Shown here: in pieces, positions 33,301 to 44,344 of the stretch
Position numbering within the stretch: position 1 is the first letter of the stretch
Layout: the number at the start of each line of letters is the position of its first letter
NCBI RefSeq assembly: GCF_021134715.1
Contig: NC_060018.1
Span: forward strand, 11,487,501-11,551,500
Source of the DNA: Daphnia pulex
Lineage: Eukaryota > Arthropoda > Branchiopoda > Diplostraca > Daphniidae
Direction: 5' to 3'
DNA length: 64,000 nucleotides
The notes under the pieces: generated by a model
Database searches by the model: none
What the model was told of the DNA's origin: nothing
The model's input: only the letters and a program-made list of their open reading frames with translations
Position numbers and translations under genes: made by a program

Positions 33301-33860
33301 TGAAATCATTCGAATTTATTTATATGTTCAGCAATTTTTTCGGTGGGAATATTTCTGGGTGGAAATCTGGGTGGGAATTTTTCTTGGTGACTGATAACAC
33401 ACAATATAAAAACATAGAAAACACAGAATAAAAAACATTCGATTACAATAATTTTCAGTTGAAATGAAAATCGCTTAACGAAAATTTGAAATGGAAATGA
33501 CATTTGATCAATTGGAGCTAGAAAAAATTCAAGCTGGAGCTGATAAAATAATAGCAGGCCAGTCCAGTCAGTATCAATAAAAATACAAAAAAGATTGATA
33601 GTTTTTTTGCATTTGTTTGAAGTTGAAATTGTCGGGAATATTAGGCCTGATGAAATCCGGCCTCAATTTAGGCGATGGCCTCAATCCATGAATTTTTCAA
33701 CAATTTTTAATCACACGTTACCGATAAAGTGATTTCGTCATTACATGTCGGATAATAATGATGGTCGGGGGTAGTTGTTGGCTGGTGGAAAAACATACCT
33801 TACGTTGATTGTTTTTTCCATAGATGCACTTCTGTGCTTTGATCTAGTGCAAACATTAAA

Positions 33861-33933
33861 ATGTCCGACACCTCCATTCGTTCGATGGATGACGCACGGA
33901 AAATTTCTCCATCTAAGGAAGAAGACGGAATAA
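33861..33933 (+). CDS. Possible orphan first coding exon
   Basis: An ATG in good context (AAAATGTCC) starts MSDTSIRSMDDARKISPSKE, about 24 codons, followed by a strong donor GTAAGT at 33934. No matching downstream exon was found in the next kb. It may be the first exon of a gene displaced by insertions, or chance. Confidence 0.3.
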
Positions 33934-35015
33934 GTAAGTATTTAAAATTAGGGTTATTTCTTTAAAATATCAATAATATTACTATCGACTTGATTCATGA
34001 AACGAGTGAACAGCTGGAACGTAATCCTTTGTTCGCAATCGGCAGTAGGATTGACGTTTATATTGGTCCTTAACATGGTGATCAAGCAGTCCGGGCAGTC
34101 CCCCGTAACCGGGTCATCACGAAATAAGGTTGTTACAGAAGGATTGTTCACCACAAACTAAGACATAAAACAAATTTTTATTAACTCAAATATATTAATC
34201 AAATATATCAAATATAAAAGCAAGACTTACGTCGTCAAGGCCTAGTGTGTTCAATCCCCGACAAAAGTTTTCAGATTAGTAATGACATATTTTCTTTTCA
34301 CGTTTTCCTGCAGAACTGCAACTGCGGTGAAGACGCCGGCCGTGAAAAAAAGTTCTTCACTGCAATTGTTTCTTCGGATCAATTTGGTTACAATGGCGTT
34401 TACAAGATGGGTTTAAAAATGCTCTTCTCAAACCACTTGTATCAATCTCTATTTCGTAAAGGTAACGAACCTTTAGTGGTTTCTTAATTTTATCGATGAA
34501 ACTTTGCGGTTGTCGCTGCTTCAAGATATCCTGGTAGTGTTACTTCGATTATGTTTTCCTAGGAGTCGGAGTAGGAGAGTAGGAGAAGTCCAACGCCGTG
34601 GATTTGAACGCTTGAAGGGCACTTAGTGCATCTCCTGTTGTATATAAAAATGTTTTGATTACAAATTCTTCAATAGCGAACTTTTCAAAAACCCTACCGA
34701 TAGCAACCTCTTCGTTCAAATGATGTGATGCTGCAGACGTTGATGGACGAGAGAATGCTGAATACTGAGCTTGTTCAGAATTTTCACTTACAGTTCCTTA
34801 TCCGGTTTGAGGCGTGCACACTGTAATGTGCTCCAACAGATTGGATGTGTCGACATCCATTAGACACTCTTCACATTTTACAAAATCTCTTGACATTTGT
34901 TTCGGAATTTTTATGTCTTTTCTAAGGGGAGAAATGAACAGCACAGCCCTAATAATCTGAAATCGAATTAAAACTATACTAAAGCTGATGAATCATTTAA
35001 AATCTGAGGAAAATT
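33934..35015. other. Unclassified minus-strand coding traces
   Basis: Minus frames at 34154-33954 (VNNPSVTTLFRDDPVTGDCP...) and 34935-34620 (a CxxC...H...C finger-like VKCEECLMDVDTSNLLEHIT, then Ser-rich) look protein-derived, but I cannot assign a family. They are probably pieces of a mobile-element gene. Confidence 0.3.
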
Positions 35016-35227
35016 CCCCAAAAATAAAATACGATAGTTTCCGAAAAGCAAATCTATTAGGAACGACCCCAAAAGCCAACCACCCACCGTTCAATAATAT
35101 GGCACTGTTTTCTCAGAGTGATAGGGAGAACGTCGGAAATAAAAAATCTAAGGGTCTCTTCAAATTTATTATTTACGTTTTTCGGTTTTTATGTACGATA
35201 TGGAGATTAATATAGTATATATAAAGA
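35016..35227 (+). repeat. Dispersed repeat, copy 2
   Basis: Same element as 7684-7926, same orientation, lacking that copy's internal expansion. Confidence 0.7.
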
Positions 35228-35779
35228 AGTTGATGAAGGGGAGTATGTGATATTAATAACATTGAGGTACGTTAGGATAATTAATGGCAGAGTAACTTAT
35301 CTTGTTTAAACATAAATTCTTTTCTTGCTGGTTAGCCTCTCACCACTGAATGCAGTTTTTTTTCAAAATACAGACTAAAAACTGTATTAGTTTGGACCTA
35401 AGTGTCATACGTTTGAGGAGTTGAAAGGAGCTCACTGAAAATGGAGCGCGCTCAGAGCTATCCGCTCCTACCCTCAAAACGAGCGGATCACGCTCTTAGC
35501 TCGTGGTTAAAAAAAAGAGCTTAGCGCGCTCGAAAACAGCTCTTTTTCCGCTCTCAAAACTTTTCTGTTGTTGAGTAGAAAATTTCGATGTGTCCTTACT
35601 CCTAAGGAAAAACACGGGTATTTTAATGAAATACATTACAATTCTAGTTTTAAAAAAATGCTCAACTGTTTTAAGGATTGCATCCTTATTTATTCTTACG
35701 CAATGGCTTAAAAAGTGCGAAGTTGAAAACAAAAATGTTGCCCAATTGGTTTTAGAAGGACTAGTCTTCCAGTTTCTCG
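35228..35779. other. No gene seen
   Basis: Short ORFs only. GAGCGCGCT-type words around 35440-35540 repeat in both orientations. Confidence 0.3.
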
Positions 35780-36310
35780 AAGATTTCCGTTTTTTCAGAA
35801 AAACCAATCTATCAAAATTAGCATCTGATAAATTTGTACGCTTTGGTACAAAAATCAGCCCTGCAGTACTGAAGAGACGTTCACACGCTGCGATCCATTA
35901 TCAGTCATAGTGCAATTCACTTTGGAAGAAATCTTGAATTCTGTATGGATGTCTGAAATTGCTTTTCCAATAACATTGTATGTGTGGGAACCGAAAATTC
36001 GCCTAACATCCAAACACGCACTGCAACGATCAAGGTCTTGTCCGATCCAATGAACAGTCATTCCCAGAAAGCTTCGTCGCCGTGAAGTCCTGCAGTCCGC
36101 AGTTGTGCTGACATAGTCAGCTTTTTCAAGTTCCAAAATGAGATCTGCTTTACTCTTTTTGTAGGTCTTTTTTAACAGTTCCACCATGAAGGGACGACTC
36201 TTGATTACAATTGGCCCAGACAGTCCACCAATGAGTTCCTTGAATGCTTCTTTATCGACTTCACTGAAAGGAAGGAGGTCAGCAATAAGGTGGTTCTATA
36301 CTTGCACTTG
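35780..36310 (-). pseudogene. hAT transposase relic with internal deletion
   Basis: It reads ADLLPFSEVDKEAFKELIGG, then YVSTTADCRTSRRRSFLGMT, FGSHTYNVIGKAI and TMTDNGS. It then jumps directly to CERLFSTAGLIFVPKRTNLS and LVFLKK in another frame. The first part is the catalytic half of a hAT transposase and the second is the dimerisation end. The two-hundred-odd residues that normally separate them are gone, and the junction lies at about 35890. Confidence 0.75.
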
Positions 36311-36343
36311 ACGTATTTGTTTTTCTATAAGGTAAGAGACTTA

Positions 36344-36712
36344 GATTCTTAGAGGTACAGTACCCTTATGAGGTTTGGAAACACGGCGAGTGTTTCCGCG
36401 CTTCTAACACGGCGGCTTACGGGCCAAGGTGTCTCCCTTTTTTACGCGATAACTCAAGTCTGAACTATCGCAAAGCAAATCTAAAAAAATCCTCTTGTTG
36501 AAGAAAGAATTTCCTTTCACACTGATTTTTTGCAAATTTTAGTGAATAGAAGTTTATCCCCAAAGTCATAGATATAAAGTTTGGAAACATCGGCGCGCTC
36601 GCCATATGTTTCCAAGCTAAAGTGTATGCTACATAAAAAATTATAAAAAATTCAAATATATCAATTATGACTTGAAACTTGCACCAACGGTAGACGACAT
36701 AGTCGTCTACAA
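36344..36712 (-). repeat. Single copy of the palindrome-arm repeat
   Basis: It matches 40371-40745 in the left palindrome arm over its full length with few differences. It starts near GTACAGTACCCTTATGAGG and ends in a 21-bp near-perfect palindrome (36692-36712, GTAGACGACA ... GTCGTCTAC). This is an independent insertion that helps define the element's ends. Confidence 0.8.
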
Positions 36713-37276
36713 CGGTCCTTAGTAGAGTTGTTTGAAAACAACGTGCTATTCAGGACTCTTTTCAATCCATAAGGAGTGGAAAATGATAAGACACACAATC
36801 AGCGCTGCCTTCATCAATCTGGTAGCTGTTCCTCGTTATATCTTGGATCACATTTCGAAAGTCCGAACACCAAAATATTAAGCTTTCAGATATATACTTT
36901 CAATTTAGAAGAAATGGCATTTATCGAATCTACTTTTACAAATGTTTACTTGTATGAAATCACTATAACTTCTCCGGAATATCTTTAAATATTATTACGG
37001 CCACTGTAGACTTCATTGATGCATTTTTGTAATAGTTAAAAAACGCAAAATGTGGTTCAGTTCGTTGTATTGTTAAACAAACACGAGCCCAATCTTCCGC
37101 AATAACTGGATTACATAAAAACATTCAAACAAAATGGTTAAAGTTAAAAACACACATCCTGGTAATTGCAGCAATGAAGAACTTGCAATTGAATAGTGGC
37201 AATGTGATAATTGAATTACATAAAATTTGGCCTGGTGTAAACTGGCACTGAATTAATAGCATCACATTCATGGAAG
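36713..37276. other. No gene seen
   Basis: AT-rich. Probably the 3' flank of the minus-strand gene that ends at 37277. Confidence 0.3.
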
Positions 37277-39258
37277 TTAAGCATTATTTTTCTCAGAGCA
37301 CTTCAAGTGGTGTTCAAATCGCTTTGAAACCTTAATGTAATTATTGCATATTGAACATCGGACTCGTCCCTCCAGATCAGCGATATCAATTTCCTCGTAA
37401 GGGACGACATACATTGTGCTAGTTTTTGTCGGAGCTTTCTAAAAAAAAATGTAAGATAACGAAAATGAATTCGACATTGAAATTGGTACATATACCTGTA
37501 AGAGCTGAGCCATTGTCGGTACTTCTTTAAAGACAGGTTCTAGAACTTTATCTCCTCTTTTCAATCTGCATGCAATGATGAAGTCTCCCTTTAAAGACGG
37601 AAAGTTTCTATGCACAAGGAAAAAATATTTATGGTCACAGAAAAATATGTTTAACAAGAATAAATTATTGCTTACGAGTGAATCAGATTTTTCATTTCTT
37701 TGCCTGATTGGTTCAGGGGAACTTCAATAACTTTTGAACCCAAACCAGCGTTCGATAATTTTATTTCTTCCTGGTCTTCCGGGATTCGAATGGAAAACTC
37801 CAACTTTCTTAAACAATAGAATTCCACCTGTTGACACTTGACAGTCGATTTCCCAATTGAAAGTTTTCCTATAGAAAAGGAAACAACTCATGTTTAATGC
37901 GTATTGAGATAATCGTATCAATTTTAAATGTATACCGTCTTTTTTGGGTGTATGAACCGTAACTTGAGTTTACAGCTTTCTTTGATTCTTTCACAAGGTC
38001 CTTTATTGATCGATTAACCATCTGACTGTATTTTGGCCCAGGAAAATCAGGCGAAGAAGAACGAGATCGGTTGTGGTAAGATGGGGACCCGTTGTCAGAA
38101 TATGAGGAACTGGATACATTGGATAATCTTCTCTTGTCGATAGGAGAGCGGCTTCGATGATCTTTCTTTTTTGAGTTGTGAGATTTGTGACTATCCAAAT
38201 TTCTGCGACGATCATAACGTTCAATTTCAGATTTGACAAATGGATCATTTTCCTTCCTTCCATGACGAGAATCGCGTTTAGTTTCATATGTACGACGTTG
38301 ACTGTTTTCATTTTGAGATTTCACAGAAGAGCGAGAACCTTCATTCTCGCGAACATGAAAATATTGGCGATCTGTTGAAGTTTTGCGGTTTTCAACGGAA
38401 GAGTGGTAAGAAGAAATCGGCTGAGAATCTAGTTTTGATGAACCTCCGCGGCTTTCATGGTTTGGTGTGGAATACCTAATGATTGGAGAATGGCTTTCAG
38501 TATGTTGGGTCAGTCCAACGTTCTGACGAGCACGGAATGTTCTTGAAGTTGTGGGGTATTTTGCTTCGTCTTGTGATTCCTTTAACCAGTCATCATCGTA
38601 TGTGTGTGCAGTCTTTTCTGTGGAAACAGCTTTTCGAATGCCTTGTTTGGGATGACACTCTGTTAGCTTGCCCAGATAACTTTCTTTTTTCTTTGTTTCT
38701 TCCTTAGCATCTTTCTTCTTTCTTGTTTCATCTGTTTGTGGAGATGCAGATCTAGAATTTGTGAGAAGTTGTTCATCAAGTGATTCATTTAATGAGTAAG
38801 GAGACAAAGACGTGGACAGATTGAGTCTTGAATTCACTTTTTCTTCACTTTCTTTTTCATCATCTGATATTTGCACAATAATGTCTTCATCTGAAGAAAG
38901 TTTATTGAGCGATGTGATTCTCCTATCAAATTCCTCCATTTCAGAATCTATTTCTGAGTTATTCTTCGAATAACTGTGTTCATCTGGCTTTTCTGTAAGA
39001 AACACACAGAATGGTTAGCAGTTGAAAAATGATGAAATGGGCAAGAATGAGTGAGTACGACTTACTTATTTCATAAATGGTGTGAGAAGGAACACCAGCA
39101 TTGAACTGCCTTTCGCAAAGCAAAACAAATTTCTTATGTTCTTCTTCATTGTCGATAAGGCGTTCAACAAAATCCAGCTGAAGTGGCATGTTTAGCAATG
39201 TTCCACATGTGGGTAACTTGATCACCATACGAACTAAAGTATCTTTCTTCCAGCTCAT
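37277..39258 (-). CDS. Uncharacterised nuclear protein with RS-rich middle and C-terminal zinc finger
   Basis: Five exons: 39258-39066, 38992-37936, 37868-37676, 37607-37496 and 37438-37277, all with GT-AG borders. The N-terminus (MSWKKDTLVRMVIKLPTCGT) is compact. Exon 2 is a long disordered, Ser/Arg-rich stretch with acidic blocks, including DHRSRSPIDKRRLSN. The C-terminal exons are compact, with NFPSLKGDFIIACRLKRGD and a CCHC-type finger (CSIC ... HHLKC) just before the stop. SR-like composition suggests a nuclear RNA- or chromatin-related role; I do not recognise the family. Exon phases fit everywhere except exon 2 to 3. There the obvious splice gives a frame ending at a TGA, while the frame that continues into exons 4-5 is one base off. 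Confidence 0.65.
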
Positions 39259-39718
39259 TTTACTTCTAGGATAGGAAGACTTCGTAGTCCTAATTGAAAA
39301 TTAATGATTCCAATTCACATGACATTTACAAAAATAAAATGAAATCAAAGTTTTACGCAATTAAAACTGCATGCTCCTTCTGATAATTACAATGAGCACG
39401 TGAATGGCTCGGTGAATGGCTTCCGACTGTTGTGAGCCCTGAGCAGTCAGCTGTGTGGGCTGGTGTTGTTTTGTTCACAAATATATGAAAATTAAGTAAA
39501 AGGGAGATACTAATAAATGCGAAAAAATATTAAAATTAAATAGAAGTAATAAATATCTAATTATAAAGTGGATTTAATAACTTGAATTCAAAAAAATAAA
39601 CGCTGCGGGAGGATTACCTGGCAACGGTTAGCAGACGACTAAAATAGACAACGAGACAAAGAGGGGTGCGAAAGAAAAAAGGGGTGTCTGTTTTCGCTGC
39701 TACAAACGGCGTTCCATA
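39259..39718. other. 5' flank of the preceding minus gene
   Basis: No gene seen. It is the likely promoter region of the gene starting at 39258. AACGCTGCGGGAGG at about 39598 recurs at about 60298. Confidence 0.35.
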
Positions 39719-42034
39719 GCCATTGCCGCCAATTGCCGCTGGCGGCAGAGGGTGGGATTTCCCGAAAACATAGAAGGAGGGGGGAGAGGGAGACTGTGCA
39801 ACACACAACAGCTCGTGGCCAAGCTACGCCCGCAGCCCCAACCGGCATTTTAAGGAAGCTTCTAAGTCCCTTGATTATTCCGGCTGATCAGAGGGATAGG
39901 GCGTTTGTCTACCTCTCCTGTTAGACCGTGGTAAAAGTAAGCCGATTTGGAAACTTTAAAAAGCGCCTCTAGTGAGTGTGTCAGCTTCTACGCTCAGCTA
40001 CTTTTGAGAGCCTAGATGGCTCTTTTTAACGTTTCCACTTCAAAAATTCTGACAGGTTCCGCCCTAAAATCTCTGAAAATCGGCTTACTTTAACCCTGAA
40101 ACCGGGATAGGGAAGCCAACACAGCCGTGAAGCGAGTAGGAGTCTATAGCTCTGATTCAAAGTAGGCTGTAGGCCAATACCGGCCTATAGATGTTATTCC
40201 AATGAAAAAGTAGTAGACATGCCAAAAAGTCGTGCGCAGTTTACGCCGATGCGCACCACAGCGGCCGATAGCAGAACTAAGATTGTTATTACGCTTGACA
40301 CCAAATGTAGGCCCAATCCTTTGTTCGAGAACCGTCTGCTTGTCAAACAAAGGATTGGCCTCTAAGACTTAGAGTCTTAGAGTTACAGTACCCTCATGAA
40401 GTTTAGAAACACGGCGAGGGTTTCCGCGCTTCTAACACGGTGGCTTACGGGCCAAGCAGGTGTCTCCCTTTTTTACGCGATAACTCACGTCTGAGTTATC
40501 ACAAAGCAAATCTAAAAATATCCTCTTGTTGAAGAAAGAATTTCCTTTCACAATGATTTTTTGCAAATTTTAGTGAATAGAATTTTATCCCCAAAGTCAT
40601 AGATATAAAGTTTGGAAACATCGGCGCGCTCGCCATATGTTTCCAAGCTAAAGTGTATGCTACATAAAAAATTATAAAAAATTCAAATATATCAATTATG
40701 ACTTGAAACTTGCACCAACGGTAGACGACATAGTCGTCTACATTTGGACAAAGTTTCGAATTTTTTTAATGGAACTCTGATTTTTTAAAGAAGACATACC
40801 GATTAATTTTCGTGGCGCAGGGACGAAATCCTACCCGGGTGAAGAATAGAGGGAAGACAATAGGGGAGAACAAAGGGTTCCAGCGGTTTTCCCTCTTCTA
40901 TTCTTCCCCCGGGGCAGGATACGCTCCACGCGACGTGAGAAGAAAAATCAGCATTTAATAAAAAATCGGCAAAAATCAGCGTTTCATTAAAAAAATTTGT
41001 AACTTTGTCCAAATGTACACGACTATGTCGTCTATCGTTTGCGCAAGTTTCAAGTAATAATTGACATATTTGAATTTTTTATAATTTTTTAAGTAGCCTA
41101 CACTTTATCTTGGAAACATATGGCGAGCGCGCCGATGTTTCCAAACTTTATATCTATGACTTTGGGGATAAAATTCTATTCACTAAAATTTGCAAAAAAT
41201 CATTGTGAAAATAAATTCTTTCCTCAACAAGAGGATATTTTTAGATTTGCTTTGTGATAACTCAGACGTGAGTTATCGCGTAAAAAAGGGAGACACCTTG
41301 GCCCGTAAGCCACCGTGTTAGAAGCGCGGAAACCCTCGCCGTGTTTCTAAACTTCATGAGGGTACTGTAACTCTAAGACTCTAAGTCTTAGAGGCCAATC
41401 CTTTGTTTGACAAGCAGACGGTTCTCGAACAAAGGATTGGGCCTACATTTGGTGTCAAGCGTAATAACAATCTTAGTTCTGCTATCGGCCGCTGTGGTGC
41501 GCATCGGCGTAAACTGCGCACGACTTTTTGGCATGTCTACTACTTTTTCATTGGAATAACATCTATAGGCCGGTATTGGCCTACAGCCTACTTTGAATCA
41601 GAGCTATAGACTCCTACTCGCTTCACGGCTGTGTTGGCTTCCCTATCCCGGTTTCAGGGTTAAAGTAAGCCGATTTTCAGAGATTTTAGGGCGGAACCTG
41701 TCAGAATTTTTGAAGTGGAAACGTTAAAAAGAGCCATCTAGGCTCTCAAAAGTAGCTGAGCGTAGAAGCTGACACACTCACTAGAGGCGCTTTTTAAAGT
41801 TTCCAAATCGGCTTACTTTTACCACGGTCTAACAGGAGAGGTAGACAAACGCCCTATCCCTCTGATCAGCCGGAATAATCAAGGGACTTAGAAGCTTCCT
41901 TAAAATGCCGGTTGGGGCTGCGGGCGTAGCTTGGCCACCAGCTGTTGTGTGTTGCACAGTCTCTCTCTCCCCCCTCCTTCTATGTTTTCGGGAAATCCCA
42001 CCCTCTGCCGCCAGCGGCAATTGGCGGCAATGGC
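39719..42034. repeat. 2.3-kb palindrome with arms of about 1.1 kb
   Basis: Positions that pair sum to 81753 across most of the length (for example 39721 with 42032, 40144 with 41609, 40350 with 41403). The arms are therefore nearly free of indels, and an identical 68-codon ORF occurs in both (40144-40350 minus; 41403-41609 plus). Divergence rises only near the centre (40760-41000), where GAAGAATAGAGGGAA and its inverse still pair. The match ends sharply at 39719/42034. No transposase is encoded. It may be a foldback transposon, an inverted duplication, or an assembly artefact. Confidence 0.85.
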
Positions 42035-42055
42035 AGCATTGAAGGGTTGTGACCA

Positions 42056-42225
42056 AGCTACGCCCGCGATCCAAGCGGCAAATTAGGGAACCTTCAAGGT
42101 CCCTTGATTAGTCTGCTGCCATGGCGTTTGTCTACCTCTCCTGTTAGACCGTGCTTTTACCCTGAAGCCGGGATAGGGAAGCCAACACAGCCGTGAAGTG
42201 ACCAGGAGTCTATAGCTCTGCTTTG
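42056..42225 (+). repeat. Third, diverged copy of the palindrome end
   Basis: AAGCTACGCCCGC, then GTTTGTCTACCTCTCCTG and GGGATAGGGAAGCCAACACA occur here in the same order and orientation as in 39820-40150. The interior (about 39930-40090 there) is missing. It abuts the right arm and shows that an older copy was present before or during formation of the palindrome. Confidence 0.7.
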
Positions 42226-42477
42226 AATTATCGGGCGAAGAGTTTCCCAATTAACATTCGCCAGATCTAACATTTACGGTATTGATGTGTGGATGTGTGT
42301 GGAATATATATGTTGTTCGCAAAAAAAAACTATTTCCCCATACATCATGATAGAAAAGTAGCGTGAGTGCGGCGTGTGGACGATCTCGCCCTGGTTTACG
42401 AAAAATTTTCAAGTCCCTATTCAGTCATTCCCGAGCATAAAGCTACGTTCAATAGAGATCAAATTACGTTCAATAGA

Positions 42478-42545
42478 GAACAAATAGCTCAGTCGGTAGC
42501 ATATAGAATTACCAAATTGTTTTAAGTTCAATCCCAGGGTCAGGA
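42478..42545 (+). repeat. tRNA-derived SINE head or tRNA pseudogene
   Basis: It has an A box-like TAGCTCAGTCGGTAG (42485) and a B box-like GTTCAATCCC (42526) about 40 bp apart, the spacing of an internal RNA polymerase III promoter. The D and T stems do not pair fully, so it is not a functional tRNA gene. Confidence 0.5.
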
Positions 42546-43553
42546 TGTAAATCGAAATATAGCAAGGAGGCAAATGAATTTCCTTTTGAAAAAGGAAAAA
42601 AAAAATTGCGGGCAAAGAAATCGAATAGTGGTTTAGGGGTGGGTTTGGGAGGGAGGTTCACCTTCAATCAGCGCTAAGACCTTTTCTTCCCATTACCCTA
42701 TACCTTGGACCCCCTCGGGTGGTTTATGACAAAGCATTTTTGTTTCGTCTTATCATCAAAACATTTCATGTTTCAGCTGCGATAGGTAAACGTAACTGTT
42801 TGGCTATAGCTAAGCACGGCTAAACATTTGTTTACTATTAGAAAACCCCTTTTATGAGAGAGCGTCCAGACTTCCAATGCGACTCCTTTCATCCAATAAA
42901 TCCTTTTTTTTCTGAGTCGTGAACGCTCTTTCTTCGGTCTTTCTTTGACTAGATCTGGGTACTCTAAGTCTATATCCACTCACCCAGACATTTCTGACAG
43001 TGAAATTGGCATCACATCATAGATTCCACGAACACGAACCTGACAATGAAGCGCCCTCTATTCTGCTATCCACCAATGTATAAATAATGATTAAAATTTT
43101 CGAATTAACAGTAGGCAGACGATGCAGTCTGGTTATAAATTGAAGACTGTTAATTATACATTTACAGTCACCTCAGGGTTTTAAAAAAAACGTCGACAAA
43201 CGTTATGGACGCCTGAAACTATTGATGGGAGAGTATCATAGACCCAAAATATAATGTACAACTTCGGAACCCAGCATGCATCACAAGTCTTGTCTTCAGT
43301 GGCCAGTGCTGCGGGAAGCTGCGTGATCCTATTCACTCTGCTCGTGAACCGACCGAGGGGCGCTAGAATTTTTCTGGAACAGCAAAAGCTCTGATAAATT
43401 TAGCTATCAATTTAGAAGGCAGTCATTTTTAATACGGCTGAATACGAAGACGTTTGGATGTTTGCCTTAATTTGGGTACTTATTATTCACACTTCCCATG
43501 TCTCTTCGTTGGATCGTCCTGTTATGTAAGCTGTTTTACACGTGAGTTTACAG
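42546..43553. other. Intergenic, nothing firm
   Basis: A short frame at 43457 (MFALIWVLIIHTSHVSS) looks like a signal peptide but ends after 23 codons. Otherwise no gene is seen. Confidence 0.3.
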
Positions 43554-44113
43554 ATAAGTAAAGTGGCCTTTTCCCGCTCACAAGAAAATTCACCCGACGA
43601 AACTCAAGGCGATGAGGTAAGAAAACATTAGAAAACGGCATTTCAATGTTGAATTTTTGCGAATAGAGGATGTGATCCTGATTCAGGAAATGACAGCCAT
43701 CGAGTACGCGCCAATCGTTCAAGAATATAAGGAGCCAAAAATTGACTTCGAATCGATCGTGGCAGAGACCGTAGAGATTGACAAGGACGAAAACGAAGCG
43801 ATTTTGTCAGAAAATTTGGCCTACTGCGTCGGCCGTGTTGATTCTGTTATTATCTGCAGTGGTCAAACAGCCGAGACTGCCGAGTCTTTGGTCACGCTTT
43901 CTATGAATTATCGTGATTGCTGCGACGGTGGAATTCCACCCATCCAACAAAAAGAAAAAGCCCGTCGCCGTTCGTCATGCAACATCAAGACCCAACAGTC
44001 CGACGATTGCGAGGAGTTTAAGCAGCAGATCAGCGAAAAATCCAAAACACATTGGTCAGTTAGCTGCAAAATTAACGACCATAATCGCCGTAACCAATCT
44101 TCCTCGTAAATAA
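43554..44113 (+). CDS. Likely N-terminal exons of the otopetrin gene
   Basis: Exon 43554-43616 (VAFSRSQENSPDETQGDE) has a GTAAGA donor. It joins in frame to a block from 43669 (DVILIQEMTAIEYAPIVQEY, then an acidic stretch with IDKDENEAILSENLAY). After about 43912 the better frame switches to a basic one (PVAVRHATSRPNSPTIARSL) ending at 44111. The position just before the channel and the lack of membrane segments fit a cytosolic otopetrin N-terminus. I could not connect it to the first membrane exon, so it may be a separate gene or carry a frame error. Confidence 0.35.
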
Positions 44114-44344
44114 GATTTTTTTTTCTATCGGCTCATTATTTATGTTGTGCAATTGGCTTTTTGTTACTCCTCCATAAGGCGATGCTGTTTGACTCCCAGG
44201 CACAGCACCTTCAACATTTGTAGCAATGGCGTACCTACCAAACTATCCACTCGACGGAAGAAACGAGAAGAGTATGAGTCGAAACTATCATATAAATTAG
44301 ACATTATAAATCAATTTCTAACAATTTCGTGTGTCTTTCCATCA

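Noticed and set aside
39733-39924. 63- to 81-codon ORFs at the palindrome ends
   Set aside because: The two mirrored ORFs differ in length and have no protein-like composition; the repeat explains them.
42478-42545. Functional tRNA gene
   Set aside because: The A and B boxes are present, but the D stem and T stem do not pair and no full cloverleaf can be drawn.
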